Origin: Capsaspora owczarzaki ATCC 30864
Taxonomy: Eukaryota > Opisthokonta > Filasterea
Length of the DNA stretch: 64,000 nucleotides
Direction of reading: 5' to 3'
Assembly (NCBI RefSeq): GCF_000151315.2
Contig: NW_011887298.1
Coordinates: 309,417 to 373,416, forward strand
The translations under genes were made by a program, and so were the position numbers. The notes under the pieces were generated by a model, which saw only the letters and a list, made by a program, of their open reading frames with translations, did no database searches and was not told the DNA's origin. Shown piece after piece: positions 1 to 11,196 of the stretch (its first letter is position 1; every line of letters begins with the position of its first letter).

Positions 1-174
1 GCTGCTGTGTCCCAAAGTGCTGTTTTTGAAGGTGGGGAATCTGGTAGCCTGCTTGATTTGATTGATTGTTCCTTGAATCTATGGCCGAAACATTGAAAAT
101 CAGAATCCAAAATCAAAAAAAAAAAAAAAAAAAAAAAACCAGTCTGCTTTTTCAATCGCTCTTCCAGCCAAAGT

Positions 175-1200
175 ATGGTTCGCATCACTTCGTACGGACG
201 AAGCGCGCGGCGTCGGACCATCCTGAACCTGGCGCGAGGCTTCTATGGTCGCGCCAAGAACTGCTACTCGATTGCCATCCAGCGCGTGCACAAGGGTCTC
301 CAGCACGCATACAAGGGCAGGAAGCTCAAGAAACGGACCATGCGTCAGGTTTGTTTTATTTTTTTCGGGGCCGCCTATGTTTTCCTTGCTTTGTCGCTTT
401 CGGATTGTTTAGTGGGCCGTAGGAATATTGTTTTGTTAAAAACCGCTCTATTATACGAGCATGGTTTTTCTTTCATTTTTTTTTTTTTCGTTTTTGGATT
501 TGTTTCTGCTGCACTTTGCCCCCTCTTCCGCCTCGGTCCACCGGCGCACCCTTCATTCTTGGTTGCTCATTCACATCATGAAGCGCTGGGGTGGCGCGTT
601 GAACCTCGGCGTGGAGGACTGCTTCAGACCGCATGCTTTACTCTCTCTTTCTCTCTCTCTCTCATCATGGATTGCTCTCGTCCTGGCGCCAACCACTCAC
701 ACTTGTCCATTTGCTTTGGTCTTGACTGCCTTTGTGGCCACGCGGAGTAGAATTGGGTCGCGCGTATAGGCGCCGCAGTACGGGAATATGGCCTGTCGTA
801 CTCGCGCTTCATGCATGGCCTGGTCCTCATGAACTGCCAGATTGATCGCAAGGTGCTGTCCCAGCTGGCCATCTATGAGCCAATGTCCTTCCGCTCGCTC
901 GTCGACATGGCGGCGCAGCTCTCCGTCCAGTCACATCCGTCCGTCCACCGTACAACCAACCTGCACCAGCTTGGCAACGTCCGGAACTTGCTCGGTCTTG
1001 ACAATAGCACCGCTATCGTCAGTCCTGCTCGTCTGATGCGCAAAAGCTCGTCGTTCCTGCATGCTGCGACGGCCGAGTTTGTGAAGCAGGAGGCAGGCGC
1101 CAGTGCTGCCACAGCCACCGTCTCCAAGCCATCAACGTCTCCTGCGTCGCCTCGAAGCAAACCCACATCATCAAAAACCTCTGCTGCACCACCATCATGA
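175..1200 (+). CDS. MRPL20: Mitochondrial large-subunit ribosomal protein bL20m
   Basis: Two exons (175-348 and 751-1200) joined by a 402 bp GT-AG intron encode about 207 residues. The first 58 residues give the bL20 helix (RRRTILNLARGFYGRAKN, then LKKRTMR); exon 2 continues with the family block around YGLSYSRFMHGL and DRKVLSQLAIYEP. bL20 binds 23S-type rRNA and is needed for assembly of the large subunit. Because the gene is spliced and nuclear, the product is presumed mitochondrial, although no strong targeting peptide precedes the bL20 core. The C-terminal 90 or so residues are Ser/Ala/Thr-rich and longer than in bacterial L20 (about 118 residues). A 24-base A-run lies about 37 bases before the start. 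The intron is T-rich. The start is the only ATG that keeps the full conserved N-terminus. Confidence 0.93.
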
Positions 1201-1339
1201 TGTCGGAATTGTGCTAGAAACGCAGTAGTAGACAACAAAAGAAAAATACATTTGTACAAGAATCAACGAGCATCAGCGCAAAAACCAACCAGACCAAAAA
1301 AAACACACACACAATGGGTTTGTTGCAGGTGAATTTCTT

Positions 1340-4300
1340 TTACTTCAGATCGATCCGATTGTGCCCAGGTTTTCGGCGATTGTTGGACTGAGCGGCGTTT
1401 CGGCAAAGCGGACAGCACATGTCATTCTCTTCGTGAGCAGGCTTGGACGGCGCGCTCTTGCCCTTCGCCTGAGCCTCAGCCACACGCGGTCGCTTCAAGC
1501 AGTGCTCGTGGTAGACGTGTCGGCAGAAGAAGGCAATGACGAGATCCTTTTCGCCCATCGCGGACACTGGTGTTGTTGGAAAATGCAGTCAAGTGAGTGA
1601 GAATAAACCAACGAATGGACAGCGCACACAAAATTCGCAAAATTCAAGGCGAAAAAATTGATACATATACGTACGATTGTTAATCACATAGCTGCCACAG
1701 ATGCTGCACGTGGACGAATCATCCACAGGCAGGGCACGGCGCTGGGCCTTGTTCAAGCGGCTACCAAGCACGACGCAATCGCTGACAAGGATTTTCTTGC
1801 ATCCCTCGCGCAAAGAGATCTAACTCGTGCAAATTTCAGTGAAAGTGAGTGCAAAGGGGTGCTGCTCAACGGATGCTGCCGTCCACCAAAGCACACCTGA
1901 AGGTTGTAGTCTTGCAAAATCTTGACCAGAGCATCACGCAATCCAGTGACGGGCAGGCCCAAAGGAATGCGCTTGATCAGGCGAATCGGATCGACATGGG
2001 TTCCAATATTGTTGAGCAAGCCCTTGATGAAAACTGTCACACGACGAGCAATCCGAACAAAAATAAATAAAAAAACAAAAATAAATAAATAAACCAACGT
2101 GCGCCCGTCATCAACCAACACCTAACAAAAAGAACAAACAAGTACGTACCTGGCTTGTTCATCGAATAGGTAATCAAGTCCTCCCACAACTCTTCGTCGT
2201 TCTGCTCTTTGGCAAACTCGATAGCTTGTTGGACATCGCCGAGCTTTTCGATGATGAGAGTGAGGGCTTGCTTGTTGTTGCCAATGCGACCGAGAAGGAA
2301 GACTTGCTCCGGCACGAGATCACGCTCCCGGCAAGTGGACAGGGCCTTCTCGAGAGGGTAAAAGCTGGATGTCCGAAGGAAGGGGAGCAGCTTCTTGTAG
2401 TCGTACTCGGCGTAGAGGCCGACTTGCAGCTCGTGGAACTCGGCGCCAAGCTTGGGATCTTTGGAGAAGAGTGCATCGAGATACTGGTGCAGGAAGAACG
2501 GGGTGTCACGCAGTTGGCTGACAACTTTGGTCACCTCAATCTTGTCGGAATTCTTGACGAGCATGACAACGGCCTGGGGAGCATCAAACTCCATCAACAG
2601 CACAATCTTGTCCACGACAAAGCTGAACAAGTTGTGGCGCTCAATCAAGGGGAAGGCGTCGCCACGACGCAGGCGCAGGTAGATGAAGAGCGCCTTCTGG
2701 TACTGGCCGTCTTTCTTGTACAGCTCAGCAAGCGTGTCCATCAGCTCGGGCGAATTCGGGTCACGCTTGAGACGCTCCAGAACGACATTGATAATGTTGT
2801 CCACCTTGTACAGCGTCGAAGGCCACTGTGCAATCGTCTTCTGGAAGGCCTCGAGATCGCGCAGGAGGTAGTAGTTGAGCACCATCTCATACACGGTCGG
2901 TGACAGCACCGGGTTGGAGGTGGGAATGTAGGGGCTGATGGCTTCGAGTTGCTTGTCCTTGCCAAACAGGTAAATCCAGCTCTCCCAAAGGGTGCCGTTG
3001 TCGCCGAGCACGCGAGGGCAGAGTGCGCCTGCCTGCGCGTACTGGTTGATGTCAAGCAAGTGCTTGAGGAACTGCTGGCCAATATCGAGGCGGACCTTCT
3101 TGCGGTTTTCGACCTCCGTGGAGGAGGCAGACGAGGTCGACTCGGCCGACTTGAGGGCGCTTTCGGCGGCCTCCAGTGCCTCGGGATAGCGCTTCTTTTC
3201 AAACAACCAGGCAATGTGGTCCTCAATGTCGCGCGGGCGGGCAACGACAATGTCCTTCGGGCAGACAATGTAAAAGAGCATTTCAGAGGACAGATGCTCG
3301 AGCCTGTAATGCCCACACAGGTAGTTCTGGAATCCATTGATGGAGAGTGAGTCGGTGGAGATTTCTTCGTTCGTGTAGGACACAATTTGCAGCTCGGGGC
3401 GCTGCGGGACGCTCTTTTTGCCGTCCGCCGATTCTTCAACCGTGTACGCCAGCAGGGCAATGTCGTTGTTGTACGGCGCAATACCGGCAATAAAGTAATC
3501 GGTCGTGAACATGGCAACAATCTCCACGAATCGAGATGGGAGGCCTGCCTGGATGTCCTTTGCCGAGCGTGCCTTTTCCTGCGTCCGAAATAAAAAAAAA
3601 ATGACGGAGTGGCAGGGAGTAAGCAAGCAGCCACTCGAACAAGGAAACAAATATGTAGAACGTACCTTGACAACACCAACGCGAACGCTGTCAGCCCAGC
3701 CAATCAGCAGCGTAGTGTCATTTTTCCAGCACAGATTGCAGCGGTAGAGATCGCCACGCGTGGCCGACTTGGGCTTTTCAATGTAGGTGATTCGTTGATT
3801 GGAGCTGCAGTCGTACACCTTGACACTCTGTTCAAGTGGAGAGGGGGGGGGGAGGAAACACAGAAGGAGAAGCTGAGAACACTCATCCAAAAAAAAAAAA
3901 AGAAAAAAAAAAGTCAAGTTGCTTACCACTTCGTTTGCCCATGCAATATAGGGGCCTCGCCATTTGATGGTAAAAATGGGGCCTTCGCCAGCATGAATCA
4001 CAGTGTTCTTGTTGGAAAACCAAGACTGAATTGTTTCAATCAAAGCAAAGGGGAGGGTTAGCCGCCAGAAAAAAAAAATGCAGGCATGTCCTGTGATTAT
4101 CAAACGCAACAACAAAAGCATCCCCCACCCCCGCCTCGCTGACCGCACCTTCTCGCAGAGGACTAGTTGACCGGCAAGACCACCAGCAACCACTTCCTTC
4201 TTTTTGCGGCGTGCAAACTCTGGATCGATGGCGACTGCCTTGACCGGTCGCTGCTGGTTCATGCTCATGTTGTGTTCCGAGCTCAGCAACCCATTGATGA

Positions 4301-5056
4301 CAACCTGTTGAGGTTGTTAGGAAAGCAACGAGGGGGCGAGGTGCAAGGCGTGAAATGAGTGTTTCATCCGACAATCACAACAATTCTCACCAACCCCATT
4401 ATTTACCTTGCCATCGGTCGAGCACGATGCAAAGTACTCGCCGTGCGCATCGATGGAAATGTCGTTGACGGCCTCCGTGTGAGGGGCAAACCGGCTAATC
4501 TCGTTGCCGTAAAAGTCCAAAATGTGAATGGCGCCCCAGTGCGTGCCCAGCGCAAGGAACTTTTCGTGCACGGCGAGGCAACTCGCTGCGTCGTTCTCGA
4601 GCACTTTGAGGACGGACATGCCCAGACGCTGATACTTGAGTTTTGGCTGTCCAACGCGGTACAAAAGTGCAGTTGTTGATGTTGAGATCGCGCAAATTTT
4701 CCAATACAAAATCCAATGGAAATTTCAATCCAATCGGTTACCTCTTCCTCTTCTTCTTCATCTTCCTCTTCGTCGTCTTCGTCGTCGTCTTCATCGTCGT
4801 CTTCATCAGCAGCAGCCCCGGCAGCGGCAGTAGCAGCAGCAGCAGTGGAAGGGGCAGCGGCGTTCGTCGTCGCAGTCAAAGCAGCTGACTGCACTTCGTC
4901 TCCCTCGTCTTCTTCCTCTTCTTCTTCCTCGTCGTCATCGTCTTCTTCATCGTCGTCGTCGTCGTCTTCATCTTCATCTTCATCTTCCGCTGGGTTTTGC
5001 GGAAGTGGATCGCGCGATGGTTGAACGCCAGCGTTCGATGTTGGCTGAACGTTCAT
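1340..5056 (-). CDS. VPS41: Vacuolar sorting protein VPS41 (HOPS subunit)
   Basis: Nine exons, read from high to low coordinate: 4742-5056, 4407-4646, 4149-4304, 3927-4025, 3666-3827, 2150-3578, 1897-2033, 1675-1819, 1340-1566. The joined frame is open for 969 codons (human is about 854). VPS41 is a subunit of the HOPS tether, which binds Rab7/Arl8-type GTPases for late endosome-lysosome fusion. Visible parts: an acidic Ser-free stretch (residues about 25-105, long Glu/Asp runs) directly before PKLKYQRL, where the animal protein also has a shorter acidic stretch; a WD/beta-propeller region (ALGTHWGAIHILDFYGN, SCSTDGKV); a clathrin-heavy-chain-like helical repeat (AIEFAKEQNDEELWEDLI); and a C-terminal RING-like domain (CSICGSYV, then CRHVYHEHCL and CCPLCRNA). 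Divergent with the helicase gene; convergent with MRPL20. Confidence 0.95.
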
Positions 5057-5339
5057 GTTAGTGAGTTCGTTGTAGTAAAAAGCAACAAAAATTGAACAAT
5101 GGTCGATTGTCCTGCTTTGGGAAGCAGAGTGATTTGAGAATGCAAATCAAACGAGTACGATCAACATTTTGGAGCAGAGGGCGGAAGGACGAGAGAGAGA
5201 GACTTACACACACACACTCACTCACACTGAACGCATCGGCATTGAAAAAGTCTCTTTTGTGCTCGCCATCCAAAGCTCTGAAAAATCAGTCTTTTACTTT
5301 GTTGTGTGCTTGGTCGTTGATTTGCAATCAATCATCAGT
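5057..5339. promoter_or_regulatory. Shared divergent promoter region, VPS41 / SKI2 helicase
   Basis: Only 283 bp separate the VPS41 start codon (minus strand) from the helicase start codon (plus strand), so both promoters and both 5' UTRs must lie here. It contains a GA/CA microsatellite near 5190-5225. No TATA box or other core element could be identified with confidence. Confidence 0.6.
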
Positions 5340-8300
5340 ATGGAGGCCAATGCAACTGCAACTGCAACGGCTTGGCTGGCTGAGCTCGCTGCTGCAGAGC
5401 AGCTCGATCCAGCCCCTGCTACTGCGACCCACCCCAACGCCACTTCAATCGCCACCAATGGTAACCCACTCGACACGTTCCAGATTGTCGAGTACGGGAC
5501 TGCAGGCCGCCTTGGAGTCGCCTTCCCTCCAAGCACTTCTACTGCTGCTGCTGCTCAGCAGCTGCCACTCTCGACGCTGCCGTTCGGCTTGGTCCCATCG
5601 CAGTGGTCCGTGGATGGACTTCGGTAATGCCTGACAAAGCAGAGAGCAAAAAAAAGTGCTTTGGTGTCGATGGCTGCAGCACAAGTGGGTCTCACGCATT
5701 GGCATTGTTGCTTGACTAGGTTGGAACTCGAGAGTCGCTTCCTGAGCGCGCCACCAGAGCCGCCAGTGGAACTTGCTCAGCGTGTGTGGGACAAGCCTGT
5801 CAACCCGTGTTCGCTGTGGGATGTCGCGCTGAGCGCCCCGTCGCGCGATTTGCAGCTCGATCGCGACCCTGCCACAGGCGAGGCGATTGGGTTTCGCGAG
5901 GTCCCGACGCAGGCTGGATCGTCCTCAGACAAGTCTCAGAATGCTCGAAACTCGACATCCCTGCTGCGGGCACCTGCAAAGCAGAGCGAGGCTCATCGCG
6001 GAACGACGTCCAGCTTCCCGTTCACCCCCGGCGGTTTCGTCCCGTCTTTCACCGCAGGCGCCGATAGGCACGCCATAATGGCTGAGGCGTTGGTCGGACT
6101 TGGTATGTTTCGTGTTTGGAGCGAGGGGTGGTTGTCACCAGAGTGCTGGATGCAAATCTCTGACCATGACAATGTTTGATTTTGGTTTTTGTTTTTTTGC
6201 TTGTTTGCTTGTTTTGTTTGTGCAGACCTGTCCAATCCTCTCGCCATGCCCGCAGGAGGCTATCGCGAGCTCCCACCAGGATTCCATTCTCGAGTGGTGA
6301 TCGCGGCAGATGGGACTGCATCCATGCAGCGTGCGGCTGGCGAAGGCAGCTCCCATGCGGTGATTGCGGCAGCCAAACTGCTGCGTGCAGTTGAAGACGA
6401 CGACAGCGATGATGATGTGGCAGCTTCTGCGACTGTGCCGAACGAGTCCGATGCAACCACTGCTGTCGGGTCAGACGCGGCCACTCAACCGGTCCATGGT
6501 AAGAGCTTTATAGCTCCTCCGGTTTGGAGCGAAAGCTGTGCTCAGACATCTGACTCTCTCCCTCTCTGTTTTGGACCTTTTTTGTTTTGATTGCAGATCC
6601 AGCGTCGCTCGAGGCGGTGCTCCAGTTGGTAGGCATTCAATTGTTGTTTTTTCTTTTTTTTCTTTTTTTGTTTATTGCTGATTCAAAACTCAACCTCACT
6701 TTGTTTTGTTTGTGCTGTTCTTTTTTTCTTTTGCTGCCAATCCGCGCAATGCAGAACACACCTGTGGTCAGTTCCGCCACAAAGACGCGCGAAGCAGCGG
6801 TGGAGAACTTCGCAGTTGCTGTCGATATCAATTCTGCAATTGACAATTTCCACGAGCTTGTGCCAGACATGGCCTATCGTGTACGTCCTCCCTGTGTATG
6901 TGCAACTTGAGCCCCTCTTCCCATTTGTCTGACAAAAGCTTTCTCCTTCGCTCTTTTGTTCGAAACAGTGGCCGTTCAAACTCGATACGTTCCAACAACA
7001 AGCCATTCTCTTGCTGGAGAAGCACGAAAGTGTGTTTATTGCGGCCCATACCTCGGCTGGCAAGACGGTGATTGCCGAGTATGCCATCGCGTTGGCTGCC
7101 AAGCATCTCACCAAGTAAGCAGTGTATACAACAACAGGGGAATGCAGTTCGAATCTGTGCGTCTAAATCGCTTGCGTTTTATTCTGTTCTCTTGTGTTGC
7201 TGCAGAGCAATTTACACTTCTCCCATCAAGGCCCTGTCGAATCAAAAGTTCCGCGATTTCCGAAACACATTCCATGACGTTGGCTTGCTCACGGGCGATG
7301 TGCAAATCCGGCCTGAGGCGTCGTGCGTGGTAATGACGACCGAAATTCTTCGATCCATGCTGTACCGCGGCGCCGACATGATTCGCGACGTGGAGTGGGT
7401 GATTTTTGACGAAGTGCACTACGTGAACGATGTGGATCGTGGCGTCGTGTGGGAAGAGGTCATCATTATGCTTCCTCCACACGTCAACATTATCATGCTC
7501 TCTGCTACCGTGCCAAACACGATGGAGTTTGCGGGCTGGGTTGGTCGAACCAAGAGAAAGCGCATTCACGTTATTAGCACCCTCAAGCGGCCCGTGCCAC
7601 TCGAGCATTTCTTGTACACTGGCAACAGCACCAAGACCAGCAACGAGCTTTTCAAGATTGTCGACGCAAACAAGAACTTTTTGCAAGCTGGCTACAAACA
7701 AGCTGTCGAAACTATTGCGCAGCGCAAAGCCCAGGCCCAAGACAACCAGCAGGGAGGCGGCAGTGGCGGTCGCGGCGGTGGCGCGCGTGGCGGAGCTGCG
7801 CATCGTGGCGGCGGCGGCGGTCGTGGTGGTGGTGGGGGCCACTTTGGTGGCAACAGCTACCGCGGCAACCCCCAGCAAGATCGCAACATTTGGATGTCCT
7901 TGATCGAAATGCTGCAGAAAAAGTCGCTGCTGCCGATGGTTGCATTCACTTTTTCCAAGAAGCGGTGCGAGAGCAATGCGGATGGCATTTTGACACTCGA
8001 CCTCACGACGGGTGACGAAAAGAGCGCCATTCACGTGTTTATCGAGAATTCCGTGTCTCGGCTGCGCGGCAACGACCGAAACCTCCCGCAAGTGCTGCGC
8101 ATGCGTGACATGCTGCGTCGCGGTGTTGCCGTGCACCACGGTGGCCTGTTGCCAATCATCAAGGAAATGGTCGAGCTCTTGTTTCAGCGAGGTCTCGTCA
8201 AGGTGCTCTACGCGACGGAAACGTTCGCGATGGGCGTGAACATGCCTACGCGCACGGTTGTGTTTGATAGCACCCGCAAGCCCGACGGACAAGCTGGATT

Positions 8301-10798
8301 CCGTGATCTTCTGCCAGGCGAGTATGTCCAAATGGCTGGTCGCGCTGGTCGACGAGGCCTCGATGACACGGGTACAGTCATCCTGCTTGTCAAAGGCGAC
8401 GAGGTCCCGGATGCTGGCGGCTTGATCAACATGCTGTTGGGCAAAGCCACGACGCTCGAGTCTCGATTCCGCTTGACCTACAACATGATTTTGAATTTGT
8501 TGCGCGTGGAGGAGATTCGCGTTGAAGACATGATCAAGCGCAGCTTTTCCGAGTTCCATGTTCAGCGCGACACGACGGAGCAGAAGAAACGCCTTGCAGA
8601 AGGGGAAAAAACGCTCAAGCAACTGCCCTCGCTGGACAACTGCACCTTCTGCCTTGCCGACATTGAACCATTCTACAAGGCCTCGGCCGAGTTTCTTCAA
8701 TACGCTCGAGAATTCTCCATTTCAGTTGCGTCCTTGCTTGGTCACAAAATCCTTGGTCCTGGCCGCGTTGTGGTGGTCAACAATGCTGTAAGTGATGTTG
8801 GAATGGGGGGGGGTGTTTGTTGGTGTGTGTGTGTGTGTGTGTGTGGGGGGGTTATGATGTGGCTTTGACAACACATGTTTTGATGAGTTCTTTTCGGTGT
8901 TTTGTTTTGTTTTTCTTTTTGTCCTGCCAGACTCACCGAAACGCGCTGGGAGTCGTTCTTAAATTCAACTCCACCACGTCCACGTCCAGCTCTTTGGGAG
9001 CGCGCGCCCAGAAGGCCCTCACAGTGCTGGTCATGAGCAATCCTCCAGGATTCATTGCTTCGGATGGTAGGGCCTTTGACTGTGATTTGGCGCGTCTTGC
9101 CGACAACTCACACTCTTGACTTTTCTGGCACATGTCAGCTCTCTTGAACGCTCCGCTGCCAGTGCTGAGCTTGTTCACGCCGGACGGTGCCTTGGATCAC
9201 GACATTGTACAAATTGATGCCGGTGATATCATCACGATCACGACGACGCGTCTGAAGGTGAGTTGAGTTGTTTCGTTTTAGAGACGTTCATCTCGAAAGA
9301 GTCGAGAGAGAACAGCTCACCTCGTCTCCTGAACACACCCCCCACCTCCCTCTCCCGCGCCCTCCCCGATCATTTTTGTAACGTGCTTTAGGTTGAGTCC
9401 ATTTCGCATTTGGAAAAGCGCGATGTCCGTGCCACGGCTCCGACGCTTGAGGAGCTTGCGCGACTGGCCAAGGCGCAACCTGCCACGCTCACAACCATGC
9501 ATCCCGTCAAGGACATGAAATTGCAAGATTTGGACGTGGTTGACAAATTCGCGCGTCGTCAAAATCTCGATGCCACTTTCCAGCAGTACAAGTGCATTCA
9601 CTGTCCACAGCTGCGCCAACATGTAACCGTCTTTCGGCTTTTTTTTTTCGATGTGTTTGTGATTGTGGTGTGGCTTGATTTTTGTATTTTTTTTTTTGCT
9701 CTGACTGCGTGCGTTTGACATGCTTTAGTATGCCATCATCCATGAGCGACAACGGCTCCACGACCAAGTGCAGTCCTTGAAGCACCTGCTTTCGGATGAC
9801 TCACTCGCTCTGTTGCCAGAATACCAACAGCGTCTCGATGTTTTGCAGCGCATGGGCTACATTGATGAAAACAAGCTTGTTCAGATGAAAGGCCGCGTTG
9901 CTTGCGAGGTATGTAAACCCAAAGGTGCCCGATGTGCTAAGCCGCCGGCTTCATACTCACCCACCATCCATTTGGCATGCGTTCAAAAAGATCAATACGG
10001 TTGATGACGGAGGCGCCTTGATTGTGACTGAGCTGATTTTCGAGAACGTGCTGGCCTCGTTGAGCCCTGCAGAGATTGTGGCTCTCTTGTCCAGTTTGGT
10101 GTTCCAGGAAAAGTCTCAGAGTGAGCCCAAACTGACAGAGCCCATGGAAAAGGTACGTGTGATGCTGTTGCGGTTGGCTGCCGCGCGGATTCTTGGCTCG
10201 CTCACCGTTTGTCTTGATGCGCCGCAGGCGAAAGCGGAACTCGAACGAGTGGCGACAAAGGTTGCCGAGATGCAGAACGCATGTGGCTTTAGCACCTCCG
10301 TCCCTGATTTCCTGCGATCAACCTTCCACTTTGGACTGATTGAAGTTGTGTTGGAGTGGGCGCGTGGCATGGTAAGTGAACAAAATCTGATGATTCGCCG
10401 ACGAGCTACCGCAAGAAGAATTGGACACTGCTTCGGACTTTAACTGTTTTGCTTGCTTTCGTCGTTGTCATGTTGTATCCTCCAGCCGTTCCAACAAATC
10501 ACCGATCTGACTGATATTCTTGAAGGTATGGTGGATTGTCCTGGCCTTTTCTGCGTGATACGGGAGCTTTTTGGTCATCGCCGCGCGCGTTGCTCACTTG
10601 CGAACTGTGTTTTGTGTACTTTGTTCTTTTGACGCAGGATCCATTGTGCGATGCATCACGAGACTCGAGGAAACGTGTCGCGATGTCCGAAACGCTGCGC
10701 GCACGATTGGAGACCCTCTCCTCATGGCCAAGATGGATGAAGCTGCAGGTTTAATCAAGCGCGATATCGTTTTTGCTGCCAGCTTGTACACTCAGTAA
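5340..10798 (+). CDS. SKIV2L: SKI2-type DExH RNA helicase (Ski complex / exosome cofactor)
   Basis: Fifteen exons: 5340-5623, 5720-6102, 6226-6498, 6597-6628, 6755-6880, 6969-7114, 7206-8787, 8931-9066, 9139-9257, 9392-9622, 9729-9908, 9991-10152, 10228-10371, 10486-10525, 10638-10798. Together they give an open frame of 1332 codons, close to human SKIV2L (about 1246). Ski2 feeds mRNA into the cytoplasmic exosome. Motifs: Walker [10 protein letters not shown] (residue about 392), DEVH (about 483), SATVPN, and motif [12 protein letters not shown] (about 790). The N-terminus carries the Ski2 signature RDPATG...REV. The C-terminus has the rRNA-processing arch and the helical DSHCT-type domain, ending at LYTQ. 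A Gly/Arg-rich insert (about residues 593-645) lies between the two RecA domains. MTR4 is the nearest alternative, but the long N-terminus with the RDPATG box favours SKI2. Confidence 0.94.
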
Positions 10799-11196
10799 AC
10801 TCGCTCGGCAACCCCCGAGCTATGGACTGCTGTTTCTAATCCAATCCACCACCAATCCACCATCAAAACACTGCAAAATGCTTTTTGTGACTTGAGCTAT
10901 TTTCGATTTGACTTTGGGGGGGGGGGGAATTGTTGTTGTTGTTGTTGTTGTTTTTCCCTTTCGCATTCCAAACCTGGCATATTAATGCAATGCAATGCAG
11001 TCCCAACTTTAACCTTTGTCGGTCATGTTCCATCGCGGTGCGTCAGGTGTGTTGAAGATTCAAGATTGAGATGGAAGCAAACACAAAGCCTTGTCTCCGC
11101 GGTTCATGCGCGGTTCATGTGTTTTGTCTCGATTCTCAATCTGTCTGTACTCATCGCCGTGTTGCACTTTGTAATGTGTGTCGCTTGACTGCAGCG
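10799..11196. other. Intergenic region, SKI2 to ACOT9
   Basis: 398 bp between the helicase stop and the chosen thioesterase start. It holds an 11-base G-run followed by a (TTG)n tract near 10917-10950, and the upstream in-frame ATG at 11071 that is an alternative start for the next gene. Nothing else recognisable. Confidence 0.5.

Noticed and set aside
175-1200. Bacterial contamination suggested by an L20 ribosomal protein
   Set aside because: The gene has a GT-AG intron with correct phase and lies among intron-containing nuclear genes, so it is the nuclear mitochondrial form.
7100-7205. tRNA-like TTCGAAT loop in a SKI2 intron
   Set aside because: The flanks do not form a T-stem and no D or anticodon arm precedes it.
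7108-8700. A 530-codon minus-strand open frame opposite the helicase core
   Set aside because: Antisense shadow of SKI2 exon 7, which carries the DEVH and [10 protein letters not shown] motifs on the plus strand.
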